64,000 nucleotides of DNA from Coleophoma eucalyptorum. Lineage: Eukaryota; Ascomycota; Leotiomycetes; Helotiales; Dermateaceae. Position numbers and translations under genes: made by a program. How positions within the stretch are numbered: position 1 is the first letter of the stretch; each line of letters starts with the position of its first letter. The stretch covers positions 1,116,001 through 1,180,000 of the forward strand of contig JALRME010000008.1 in assembly GCA_026120035.1 (NCBI GenBank), given 5' to 3'. Below, in pieces: positions 45,076 to 55,894 of the stretch. Under the pieces are notes generated by a model that was not told where the DNA came from, made no database searches, and saw only the letters and a program-made list of their open reading frames with translations.

Positions 45076-46539
45076 ATGACGGAAAGACTAGCCTCAAATT
45101 CCCCCTCCGCCTCGAGGCAAAAGAGCTGCCACGCCTGTGTGAAAGCCAAACGAGGCTGTGACAAGCGGCATCCGGTCTGCTCAAGATGCGCGGAGAAAAG
45201 GATTCAATGTATCTATGCTAAACGGACCTACGCCGAAGCCTTCGATGATTTTGATTTGGTGGAGTCAGATATGTCCTGGGAAGGCTTCACTGCTCTGTCG
45301 TCGTCGATCGATCTGGTCGATGATGTCCCACCGAGCCTCACGCCTACAGCTTCGACTAATCTGGATACCACCCGCATGCCGACCCTCGATGCATCCATAG
45401 ACCCGTTCCTAATATTTGCAGAGAACCAGTCCATGCCTTTGAATGACATGCAGCTCATTAACAATAATGGCGGGCCGTCCGATCAACACCAGGAGAAAGA
45501 ACTGGCACTCAACAAGTTTGACTATGCCCCAATGGCTGATCTATGTGTTTGTGGCTCTCTCATGAAAAGATACCCCGCTAATTTGTAGAAAAGATGCAAT
45601 ATGAGCCCTGGCAAGTCTATGACCCTAATACCAAGGTGCATTTCATCGTCCAAAGCCTAAAAGGCTACCCCGGCACTTTCGCTAAGGATAACTGCACGCC
45701 CTGGATGCATAGGTATTTGTATAGAGATCATATGCCGTCTTCAGTCCGATCCTGCTTCACTGCTAGTACGCTTTATAGCAACATAACTATCAGCAACAAG
45801 ACTTCAGCATTCAAAGTGCTCTGCCAAAGTCTGAACGAGCTGAAACAAGAGCTGGCAAGCACCCCCCAAGAAAAGCTGGCACGTGCACAGGCACTATTCC
45901 TGTATCAGATAATCGGTCTGTTCGATGGAGATGTCACTCTAAGATCTAATGCCGATCGAAACATGCTATTATTGAAAGACTGGGTAGATGAGCTGTGCAA
46001 GATTAGAGAGAATCTTAGGACACTAGAGAGTATGAACGATTCAAGTCCTCCAAGGTCGTGGGAGGTAGGCAATGTAAACTTTCTCTTACTTCCCTTACTA
46101 ACAACTAAAGTGGTGGATATTTTCCGAGTCTGTTCGGCGAACCATCGTTATGGCCTATGCTTTCCTGGGTCTGTGGAATATGATATCCCAAACTAATGAC
46201 GGTAAGCTACTCTTTTCTGAAAACGCCACTTACTAACCTGTGAAGATGTCTTTTTTAATGCTTGGAAATATCTTCACGGCTGGACCATGTCTCGTCCTTT
46301 GTGGGAGGCACCATCCTCCTTCGATTTCTTTCGAGCGTGGAAGGTATACCCTATTATTGAAAACTTTGAGCTTGGGAGTTTTCTCAAGAATGGAAGAGCT
46401 GACGATGTTGATGACTTCTCTAAAGTCCTCATGGTAACGTAGGTATTTTGACAGCATGCGACCACTTACTGACACGCTTAGGTATATGGGATTAGATGAG
46501 ACGAAGCGATGGTTTATGGACAAAGGTTGTGTGTTTTGA
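45076..46539 (+). CDS. Zn(II)2Cys6 transcription factor
   Basis: A 427-residue regulator in six exons (45076-45546, 45594-46064, 46111-46201, 46246-46438, 46482-46539, with total length divisible by three across all joins; the first intron's acceptor was chosen to keep frame). The zinc cluster is CHACVKAKRGC-DKRHPVC-SRC-AEKRIQC near residues 18-45, followed by a basic AKRTYAEAF stretch. The remainder lacks a strongly recognisable middle homology domain. It does contain helical segments with LNELKQELAS, QALFLYQIIGLFDGD, WWIFSESVRRTIVMAYAFLG and FFNAWKYLHGW, as in fungal factors of the short class. It is divergent to the SDR-like gene and its promoter minisatellite holds repeated CGG triplets, so it may act on the shared region. 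The exon count stated includes five listed segments; a small additional intron cannot be excluded. Confidence 0.82.
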
Positions 46540-46970
46540 GGCTTCGGATGAAAGGTTTGCTACCTGGAGTTAACTAGTGGTTGCCTTTGTATATAATTCG
46601 GTATGAAAATGACCGGACTTAATCGTTATTTTCGTCTATGACGTGGCTCTTGTTTTTGAACTCGAAAATTCTTCGTAACCAAAATCAATTTAAGGCAGAA
46701 AAGAAAGAAAAGAGGCAGTAATTAGCTCTCTGTTTGTATTTTAAAAATTGGGAACGATCATATGTAACTAGCTGTTTCCTTAACCTCTTGTAATGGGGTA
46801 CTCTCCATCACCACATGCGACAAGTACCTACAGGAACAGCCACGGAATGGAAAAAGTATTGTTGCGGTCATGTGACATAACCGCAGATCGTGTTAACGAA
46901 TCCCCCCTCCCAACACATTTGCTGTCACTGCAACAGCCTTGATAACTTCATACACAACGTTATACGATTC
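46540..46970. other. Short intergenic region
   Basis: 430 bp, AT-rich after the regulator's stop, with the motif GGTCATGTGACA near 46867. No gene seen. Confidence 0.4.
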
Positions 46971-47711
46971 ATGGCTGAGACAAAACAGAATTATCCAGAG
47001 ACTTATTCTGGCCCGGAGGTCGGTTTTCAACAGCGGATTTATATTAGCGCGCGCGATACCTGGGAGTTAGACCTCTGGAAGCAAAGTAAAATACGATGCA
47101 ATAATGATATTGAAGCACTCTCTACAGTCCTAGATCGCCTGAAAACAGCTAAGCCCGATCAATTTGGATCTCTTCTAAACGATCCAGACATAGAACACAT
47201 TATTCGAGCAACGCTGCTAAGGTCGAGCCAGGAGGGAATAGCGGTCACGGACATTCAAGAATTCATGCGAAAGATTCCACAAGAAATATCTGACCTCCAA
47301 GAACGTCGCTGCTTCATCGAGGATAAGATTCAGTCATTCTGTCAGCTCGGTTCAGCGAGGATGCAGCTGATTAAAGACGACCAACAGCACGACGAAGGCC
47401 AACCGGAAAGCCTCGACTCGGTCAAGGAGCAAGCGGACCAACAACGGCTAAATGATTTGGATGGTGTCGATGCGTCTCCACTGGCTTATCAAGTTATTAA
47501 TTCTACACATGGGATACCATTCAAATGCAATAAAGTCAAGGCAGGACATGGAGCATGGCAATTTCTGGGCCAAATGTCAGATGACACTGCACAGGCTCTT
47601 TTTAAAGGAGAGAACTTGCTGAACCGTGAAATAATGATAAGAGATTGGGTTATTTTTGTTTTTGTCGTTATATTTGCAAATATCATTTATGTTACGTGGA
47701 TACTCAAATAA
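46971..47711 (+). CDS. Tail-anchored protein of unknown function
   Basis: A single-exon, 246-residue protein. The ATG at 46971 (MAETKQNYPETY) is the first ATG in a frame that opens earlier without one. The body is polar and mostly helical (WELDLWKQSKIRCNNDIEAL, IPQEISDLQERRCFIEDKIQ), with a Q/D/E-rich linker around residues 150-180. The last about 20 residues are a single hydrophobic helix (WVIFVFVVIFANIIYVTWIL) followed by one Lys and the stop. There is no signal peptide, so the topology is tail-anchored, with the bulk in the cytosol and possible insertion in the ER, mitochondrial outer membrane or another membrane. I recognise no domain. Confidence 0.62.
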   Translation: MAETKQNYPETYSGPEVGFQQRIYISARDTWELDLWKQSKIRCNNDIEALSTVLDRLKTAKPDQFGSLLNDPDIEHIIRATLLRSSQEGIAVTDIQEFMRKIPQEISDLQERRCFIEDKIQSFCQLGSARMQLIKDDQQHDEGQPESLDSVKEQADQQRLNDLDGVDASPLAYQVINSTHGIPFKCNKVKAGHGAWQFLGQMSDDTAQALFKGENLLNREIMIRDWVIFVFVVIFANIIYVTWILK

Positions 47712-50165
47712 TAGGGATATGCACGTATGATCTTCGGGCTATCAATTCTTAAGTCTATAGATATTACACTTCTCTTTGACAATAGCCCTCTAACTATATA
47801 TATCATGCTTAGTGAAGTTCTCGCTCGAAGGTTATATGATCTTGTCACACGCTAAGTAGTAGAGCACAGCATTGAGTATTGTAAACTTGTGTTTTCTATA
47901 GTGAGAGCACTACTCGTTGAATAGGAAGCTCGGTTGCGCATCTGAGCTGACGAGGGTGGATCATGATCTTGCAAGATGTCTTCCAGTGACCATCGAATAA
48001 TGTGACCAGCCAATCATGTGACCGATCAATCATGTGATATTCCTTATTCTTGTGACAGGTCTACATTACAAACGAAGTTTGTTAAAGGGAAACCCCGCGG
48101 CTCCTTTTAATTAGGCGGCCCTATATCCTATTTGCCAAAGACTCGGTATATACTTGGGTGTAACTTCCTCATCATCCTACTTGTATTGCTTCCTAGTTAG
48201 CTTTGCACAAGTAAATCCCTCAGTGGAACATTAAGGACTGGTTAGATTTTGCTGCATAGCCGTGACTTCTTTCCGAATCTACGAGACTGCAAATAATGGC
48301 TTCTACAATCTTTGGCCCAGTAAAATTAACCTCTGTGCCTCTTAAGGAGTTTCATCGCAAATGATAATCCAATGACAGAATTTGGTAGTATAGGTTACAC
48401 TATCACTAACACGTGGCTTAGTTTAGATTATAGCTCCTTCCTCTTCCCTAGACCCAAGTATATTTAGCAAGTAGATGCAGCTGTAAAATATAGCAGACAA
48501 AAGAGTTATAACTTGAAGAAGTAATAAGTATTATAAGTCTTAGAATGATTAGCGGTTTACCAGCTCTTCTTAAAGCTGTAGAACGACCTCGAAGTATGAG
48601 TACAAAACAGCAGAAGTAATTAAAGAGCTCAAGAGGGCAGATAGCATGGTAATTTCAGACTAATTTGGCACCGCAAGGCCTGTATGGTGCTTGAGGGGAG
48701 ATCATAAAATGTAATAGGAATCCATTGACATTTTAGCTTCGTTTTGTCAAGTATTAGCAGAAGCGCCCGAACAAATTCTAAACTCCAAACTTGATATTTT
48801 CTTGTCTGCTTTCTTCAGTACTGGAAATCTAGGTTTTTTTAGTATTCAGAAAAATAGGAACTGTTGAACAAACTTTAATATCAAGGCCAAATAATGCATC
48901 TGAATTAACATTTCCCCGCCAGGATCTCCGGATCTCCTGAATTTCGTTGCTCAAGTAATTGTCGTATTAGGCGTGTAGAAATGGATCTGCCACGAATTCC
49001 ATGGCTTATTTCCCATCTTGGCCACCTGGAACACATAAAACCATCTATTATACGACGATCCGATTAGGAATCAAGCTTTTTTTGGGGTTAGCTGATCTGT
49101 TGCTTCGGGTGTTGCCGGTCCTCTCACGTTCGAGTACACGACTTCGTACGGCAAAATAACGGGCAATAGCCGCACAACTAGGATGATCCTCGTAATCAAG
49201 AATGCTTAGCAGCTTACTTTAATTTGAGGAAGATCCTTCGCCGAGCTTGAAATTTGACTATTGTTTTGGTTCGTGGTCCTTATGATCCTTCGCTGTTTCT
49301 TGGAAAGGGTCTGGATTTGGATGAAGTCCTTAACAGGCAGCTGACTTTGCTACAGATTATGAACTAGTCGCTTAGCGACTCGCTTCATACCACAAAGGAC
49401 CGACAACCAGACCCTTGGATCTAGCAACGTACACAGATACCCCTAGCCATACCCCTATAGAAAATCACCTGGGGAATCTTGCATATAGATACATGTGACC
49501 ATGTATAGAATGCTCTAGATTGTTGTCATGCGAAAACAGTTCCATCTCTGAGCACGTGGCAGCGGTTCATCTCAAGGTTGTTGTCCCATGTACTCCCGCA
49601 TATTACTGTAGTACCCCTGGTTAGAATAGCCTCAATAAGTCCACCAATGTGCTGCAATTCGCCCCTTAGGCGCACAGCTTCTTAGGATTCCACCCTCTGC
49701 GTTCGTGGAATTGATTTCTTTGCATTCGGCCCTTAATAATACTCGCACTCCATCTAAGCGAGCACCCTTATGAGTTAAGCTAGACCACCAACTATTCCTG
49801 ACAATATAAAGTCAGATATAGTGCATAAGAACCATTCCTAGTAATCATTTCCACCACCATTGATGGATTGAGTATGTCCAATGTACGTATGCGTCGTATT
49901 GTCTGAGCCACTGTGTTATACGGAAGTTAAACATATTGTATCTATCAGGAGAGACAAACGCTGTGTTGTAATGATTGGTGCTCGTGCAAGGGAGATTCCA
50001 GGACCATTACATGAGTATGAGGTGACATGCAGATCCCTTGAGCCTCTGGCTTTTATATAAGTAAGGCTTGTAGGTCGATTCCTCAGTTCCTCACCCATCA
50101 GTCCTTCACACTCTTTTCAACTCTCTTTAAACTTAGCAAAGCCTCCCTCACGGCTTAAAAGAACC
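47712..50165. other. 2.45-kb gene-poor region
   Basis: No open frame of note. It contains two copies of CAATCATGTGA (48011-48021 and 48028-48038), a possible hairpin element at 49305-49416, and the promoter of the polygalacturonase gene at the right end, where a pyrimidine-rich CT stretch (about 50085-50160) precedes the ATG. Confidence 0.4.
49305..49416. repeat. Possible small hairpin element
   Basis: Perfect 10-bp terminal arms AAGGGTCTGG / CCAGACCCTT with further imperfect pairing inside, and an internal near-palindrome AGTCGCTTAGCGACT (49366-49380). The size and terminal inversion are compatible with a MITE-like element, but no target-site duplication was seen. Confidence 0.3.
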
Positions 50166-51446
50166 ATGGTTCACTTCTCCACCCTCGCTGGCCTCTTAGG
50201 GAGCGCCGCCATTGTTGCTGCTGTAAGACTACCTACTTCTACTGGCATTCGTCTATGCAAGGAAATAATAGCTAATTTTCTTAGGCTCCCACTGCCTTGG
50301 AGCAACGTGCCTCTTGCACATTCACCACTGCTGCTGCTGCTAAAGCTGGTAAGGCCGCCTGCTCAACAATCACTCTAAGCAGCATTGTTGTTCCAGCTGG
50401 TACCACCCTTGACTTGACCGGCCTCACTGCCGGTACTAAAGTCATCTTCTCGGGAGCCACTACGTAAGTTTCTCCCCTCTCATCTCCAATTAAAAATTCT
50501 AAGAGAATGGCAGCTTTGGTTATGAGGAGTGGTCTGGACCTCTGATTTCCGTCTCTGGAAAGGATATTACCGTTACCGGTGCAGCCGGACACTCTCTGAA
50601 CGGTGGTGGTGCCAGATGGTGGGATGGACTCGGATCCAACGTTTCCGCAGGCAAGGGAAAGGTCAAGCCTAAGTTCTTTTACGCTCACAGCTTGACTGGA
50701 TCTTCTAGCATCACCGGCTTGAACATCCTCAACACCCCAGTTCAAGTCATGTCTATCGATGGCTCTGTTGGGCTCTCCCTCAACCAGATTACCATTGACA
50801 ACTCTGCTGGAGATACCAACTCTCTTGGTCACAACACTGATGCTTTCGACATCGGCGATAGTTCCAACATCTGGATCCAAGGTGCCATTGTAAAGAACCA
50901 GGATGATTGTGTTGCTATCAACTCTGGAACTGTAAGTTGTTTTTACCGTGCCCCTTGGCTGTTTATGAATGAAGTTTCTAATTAAAGTAGAACATTACTT
51001 TCACCGGTGGAAACTGCTCCGGAGGTCACGGTCTCTCTGTCGGCTCTGTCGGTGGCCGCAGCGATAATATCGTTAAGGATGTGAACTTCTTGTCCTCTAC
51101 TATCAGCAAGTCTCAGAACGGTGTACGCGTTAAGACTGTTAGCGGCGCCACCGGTTCAGTCAGCGGTGTTACTTACAAGGACATTACCCTCTCCGGCATC
51201 ACCGCCTACGGTGTCGTTGTTGAGCAAGATTACGAGAACGGCAGTCCAACTGGCACCCCTACCTCTGGAGTTCCAATCACTGGCTTGACCCTCAACAACG
51301 TTCATGGTACTATGAACGGTGGCCAAAGCGTTTACATTCTCTGCGCATCTTGCTCTAGCTGGTCCTGGACCAAGGTCGCCGTTACTGGCGGCACTGTCAA
51401 GAAGACTTGCAAGGGTATTCCGTCCGGCTCCGGAGCAGCCTGCTAA
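50166..51446 (+). CDS. Endopolygalacturonase (GH28)
   Basis: A secreted pectin-degrading enzyme of 369 residues in four exons (50166-50222, 50285-50463, 50514-50931, 50991-51446). The first intron sits at the signal peptide end ([10 protein letters not shown]). The mature part begins after a short propeptide ending EQR, then [20 protein letters not shown]28 active-site motifs are all present: [22 protein letters not shown] and RVKT. These supply the three catalytic Asp residues, the His and the Arg-x-Lys substrate contact. Four C-terminal cysteines (LCASC, CKG, AAC) match the usual disulfides. Length and motifs are typical of fungal endo-PGs that cleave homogalacturonan. Expected to be secreted and pectin-inducible; regulation is not visible. 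No anomaly. Confidence 0.97.
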
Positions 51447-52914
51447 GCGGTGGACTAAAACTGGATTACAAAATGCCTAGTGGGGTAGCTCAATTTAACC
51501 TTGAATAAATGGGCTGGGGGTAGCTTGGTGGAAAGCGGCAGCATAAATATTGTGGATGTTTACTACTCATTCTTGATGTATTTGTTAACTCTACTTGTAA
51601 ATTTCCTTAGTGTAATTAAATAAGAACACTAATCTTCTAGTAATAGAATCCTTGGAATCTTCTAAGAGCCTTTCACTGATGTAAAAGGGGTTTAGTTTCT
51701 AACAGGACCGATTGAAGTGGTTGGCATCAATTCGAAAGCAAAACTGATCAGTCGATAAAATGGCAAATCTACGCCCATCGACTCTTCCCTGGTGTGAGCT
51801 TTTGTTAATCCTTGCCTTGGTATTTGAATAGCCACATTGGCGCTATCTACTACAATGTATAACCTAATCAGGTCTATGTCCACGGACCATTATTGTTTAC
51901 CAATGGGTTGGCTTCATTTGAAAAGCGATCATAGCAACATTAATACTGTGCTAGGAAGTTGAGTGACAGAATGGGCCATTAGTGGCCACTTCAGTGATTG
52001 TAGTCTGCTTATCAACCGCCGATTTCTCTGAGTTATATGCAATCAATCGGCGAGATCTACATACTCCAAGACTATATTTTATATGTTCCCTACTGATTGA
52101 TACGCAACTCGCCCAATGATTGTACCGGCAAAAGTGTTTATAAATGTTTCTCCTCGTCACATATTCCATCTAGCTTTCTTACACCAAGGAGATACTTCAT
52201 TAATTGTTCATTTGCGATATGTATTTAGCCCCAGGTCCTCCTTTGCAACGTCGTCAATTTAAACCTCGCAATACTTCTCGCAATACTTCTCGTAATAAGA
52301 TTTGACTTAAGTCCTTTGAGATGTAGCACTTCTTATAAGTGGAGCATTATTATGCGGCACGGGCTCGGTAGACTAGGAGCAACTCAACCTTATTTTGCTA
52401 ATATTCACTTGTTTACGATTCGTTCAGTATGACTAATTTGACAATAAAATCTGCTCTATGATCACATGTGATGTTATTCAAAATTTGTTAAAATGTTCTT
52501 TACTAGTCCTGATACAATAAAATTTATCTTGCTAGAAACAGTGATAAGACTGCCTAAGAATTAAATCGCCATAGGGTATCAAACTCTCGCGCGCCCTGTG
52601 CTATACCAGAATTTCTCATCTCTGGTTAAACTCAAGAATACCCATATGTACATAAGAATGAGAGCAATCTCATTTCTTCCTGCCAAAGCCCTGCTTTGCA
52701 TATACACCTGTATTATAAACATTGTGAACGCACAGTAGACGTGCTTCACTACCGGAACTTGAAATGGATGAGGTATGCCTTTCGAAGGCTGCATAATAGC
52801 AGTGAATGGTTCGAGTCTGGTAGTTCAATAATTAGAATAACTCCAAAGACTTATTATGGTTCAGTAAGAGGCTTACATACCGTGTTTTATTTGACTACAT
52901 CGAATTACCACCAC
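51447..52914. other. 1.5-kb region between convergent genes
   Basis: 3' regions of the polygalacturonase (plus) and the small secreted protein (minus). Short frames at 51692-51883, 51951-52169 and 52579-52794 have no domains. A duplicated CTCGCAATACTT lies at about 52265-52290. Confidence 0.4.
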
Positions 52915-53786
52915 TTATTTGCCAACTGTGAACTTCTGACAGTCATCTTGAGAGCCTCGCTGTGCCACGGGCATAATGACCGGCTGGTGATTTGCCGTTG
53001 ATGCCATGGAGCACACGCGGTAATTGCCTTCTGGGAGCCCGCCCGTGACGGTGGTGGTGAAGAGACCTTTTCCATCAGCAGTTCCAGGGACGGCGGCGAA
53101 GTATACAAACTGGGTTGGATCAGGCGGGGCTGTGGGAGCGAGATTCTTGCCCAGATCTTGGATTGCAAAGTGGGCATGTCCGATAACCAATCCATCAGAT
53201 GAAAGATCTTGTGGTGCAGCATAATAAGTTGAGTCCTCGTTTGTGAAACCGCCGGCGGAAAGTCCGGAGGTTTGAACTTGTATCTCAAAGGTCTTGTTCA
53301 CGGCTATTTTCTGGCCCGGAGTAGGTGAGATAAGGATGCTGGAGACCATGTTTGAAGTGCTCGGGATTTTGCCCATAACTGCCAATGTCTAATTCAGTGG
53401 ATGGTCTTGTGACAAACAAGGGGAATAGACTCACCAATTCCATTGCAGGAACCAGTGGCAATTTGCAGGCCATTGGTCAAGACGTCACCGGCGCAAAAGT
53501 TAATGAAGTTGGCGGCATCGCTGTTCACCCATCACGGATTAGCATTCTTGTTCATGGTTATCCAGACTACTCTAACTTACGTTGCAGATGGTGTTTGGCC
53601 CGATACTAAGGTTGTCGACTGTCCGTTGCTATTACTTCCAGTCTGCAAGGCATTTGCGCTTAGAGTAACAGAAGCAGAAGCAGCCGCACGAACATCCAGA
53701 ACGGAATCCCCCTTAAGGTTCAGTCCTCTAGCATCAGTGAGAGCGAAGAGCCCAAGAAAGTAATAAACAAACACCCAAGACAACAT
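52915..53786 (-). CDS. Small secreted protein of unknown function
   Basis: A 251-residue protein in three exons (53581-53786, 53435-53520, 52915-53378), all in frame. A signal peptide (MLSWVFVYYFLGLFALTDARG) is followed by a variable Ser/Thr-rich segment. The conserved block is DAANFINFCAG-DVLTNGLQIATGSCNG-I-MGKIPS...MVSSILISP, then TFEIQVQTSGLSAGGF, STYYAAPQDL, GHAHFAIQDLG, GLPEGNYRVCSMAST-ANHQPVIMPVAQRG-x-DDC. This block recurs in many fungal secretomes as hypothetical secreted proteins. It looks like a beta-sandwich with two disulfides, but no enzymatic motif is evident. The conserved HAH and NHQP histidines might bind a metal; this is speculation. Confidence 0.83.
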
Positions 53787-55894
53787 GGTAGCCGTTGTGT
53801 AGTATTCAGCTAGTTGTCAGAACAAAATGTATTTGCGATTCGAAAATAATCTCCTAGTTTGCTACACGATCGACGTGGGCATCAACAGGTATAGAGGGAA
53901 TAAAGGAACCTGATAGAGGCAAAAGAACGGAAGAAGTAGTACAGAGGATAAAGAACGATTGGCAATATTAGGCAAAGTAATATAACCGATGATGTCCGGG
54001 AAACGTGGTAGCCATATATACAGCTTTCCAGCAGGAAATCGGTTGATGTAATCATGGACCCCGACTGATTTGGCAGTGATTCTCCAGTACCGGTGACTGG
54101 ATGACGACTCCCATCTGATACCCAGTTCTGCTTCAGACTGTTTCGCCTCAAGAAGGGTAGGACTGAGTCGTTCTGGTTAATGTCCTCTTACCCACCGTTG
54201 CATTCAATCCACGGAGACAACTACCACACCGAACTAGAAATCCATACGACCGTGTAGCTGTAATTGCAGCATAGAGTAACTCAATTAGTTTTACCTAGCT
54301 CCCAGGAAATAACCAGCACTCATTATCTAGACTTACTGGAACGAGAGGGTTTGGGTTCTGGAGGGAGGCTAGTGAGAAGCGGCGAGCCATCCAGCCATCG
54401 AGGCAGATAAGCTTCGCATTACCTCGCGATGCTTCAGACGAGGAGGGATGTTTCAGATGCCAAGAAAAAGCCAAGAGAAAGATCTTCAGGGTGTTCGAAA
54501 CAACCCTAACGGCTCACCCATCTGACTGGGTTGGTCTGGGATTAGCACATGGATTAAAACCGGTTCGCATTGCCAGCATCCAAACCCTTCCTCTGCAGAG
54601 GAGTTATGCGAGTAGTTCGCCGTTGGCTCTGGGCCACTCTCGCCCTTGCGCTCGTACTTTTCACACGTTGTATCATCAGAGAATAGAATCAAAAGCACTG
54701 CGCTATGATCTCCTTCATCGTAGCTGCAGCCCTCTGACAGGTCTTGGCTATGGTCTTTATTTTATTTAAGAATTCGCCTTGCTTCCTCTATAAGGTCTTA
54801 TCTTCTGTGGTATTACTCGGTTGGGAACCAGTTCAGTTCGGAAAATTGCGACAAGCTTCTTTTCCCGCCGACGATCTCTTACAGCACAGCCTCGATCGAC
54901 CCGTCGCAGGCTTACCCTTGTCCAAGCGGTCAACTGGTATCGTCTTCGATTTTTACCACCCTTCTCGCTCTTGTCTTCCACTTCGTATCTCTCGATTTAA
55001 AGCAGGGGCGGCTTTTCCTGGGATCTGGAACTAAGCATAATTGAGACGGGGAAGGCTGAGTAAATATGAAAGCCACTCGCAACAGTTGGTTCTAGTGAAG
55101 GTGCGACGATGAGGGAATTAGACGATAAGCTCTCCATTGTCCACATTTCGCGTCATGATGACATCCTATTGAATTGAGCAGAGTGACAGCTTTCGGTCGG
55201 ATCTCCATGTCAAGAAACGGGTATGCGAGGGAGAGTACGAAGACAGACGACTTGGCAGCGGCACGGTAGTAAAGTGCGAAAGGTCCGGAACTTCGTGCTG
55301 GTTCCAAGCGTAATCATCGGCTGTCGGCGATTATCTCGTGCGAGTGCACGACATTGTAACACTTTGTAACACTAATCGAGCTCGTTCGCTTCCTATGATC
55401 TTCAATAAACCAAATAGTATTGACGGGTTTTCTTCGAAATATGCTATAAGCTGTTATTATAGCTAGTCGAAGAAAACACGGAAGCCAAAACAATCCGAGA
55501 GATGACAAAGACGAGGTAGGATAAGAGATGGTACTGAATAAACGGCAATGCATAGGTGCTCATGGCGTTTCAAAATCATCAAACTCTACTCTCATTTTGC
55601 CCAAGAATCTGCTACACAGGAGAAAATACACGGGCAAAGTAAACTTAAAATTTGAGGTTGTGGACGTATATCCAATAATGCCTGCAAAATTTGCTACTTT
55701 GAGGTGGTGGAGTCATAGCTCCATCCTGTCTTGAGGCCCGATACTCCGGTTGAAGCGGCGCTTTTACTCCGAACCAAGTCAATTTGTGATGTGCCTTTGC
55801 GACTTGGTAGTACTCTGCACGGTGAGAAGGCTCTCAAGGTGATGCATTCGAAAACGAATCTGAATAGTATGGGACGATAGTACAACGAAAAATG
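53787..55894. other. 2.1-kb gene-poor region
   Basis: Promoter of the small secreted protein on the left and 3' side of the adenylate-forming reductase on the right. Plus- and minus-strand frames of 60-96 codons (54486-54769, 54744-55034, 55092-55307, 55314-55553) carry no recognised motif. Confidence 0.4.

Noticed and set aside
50281..50880. 199-codon minus-strand frame
   Set aside because: Antisense to polygalacturonase exons, which have all catalytic motifs on the other strand.
54486..55034. Overlapping 70-96-codon frames on both strands
   Set aside because: No family resemblance; mutual shadows in a gene-poor stretch.
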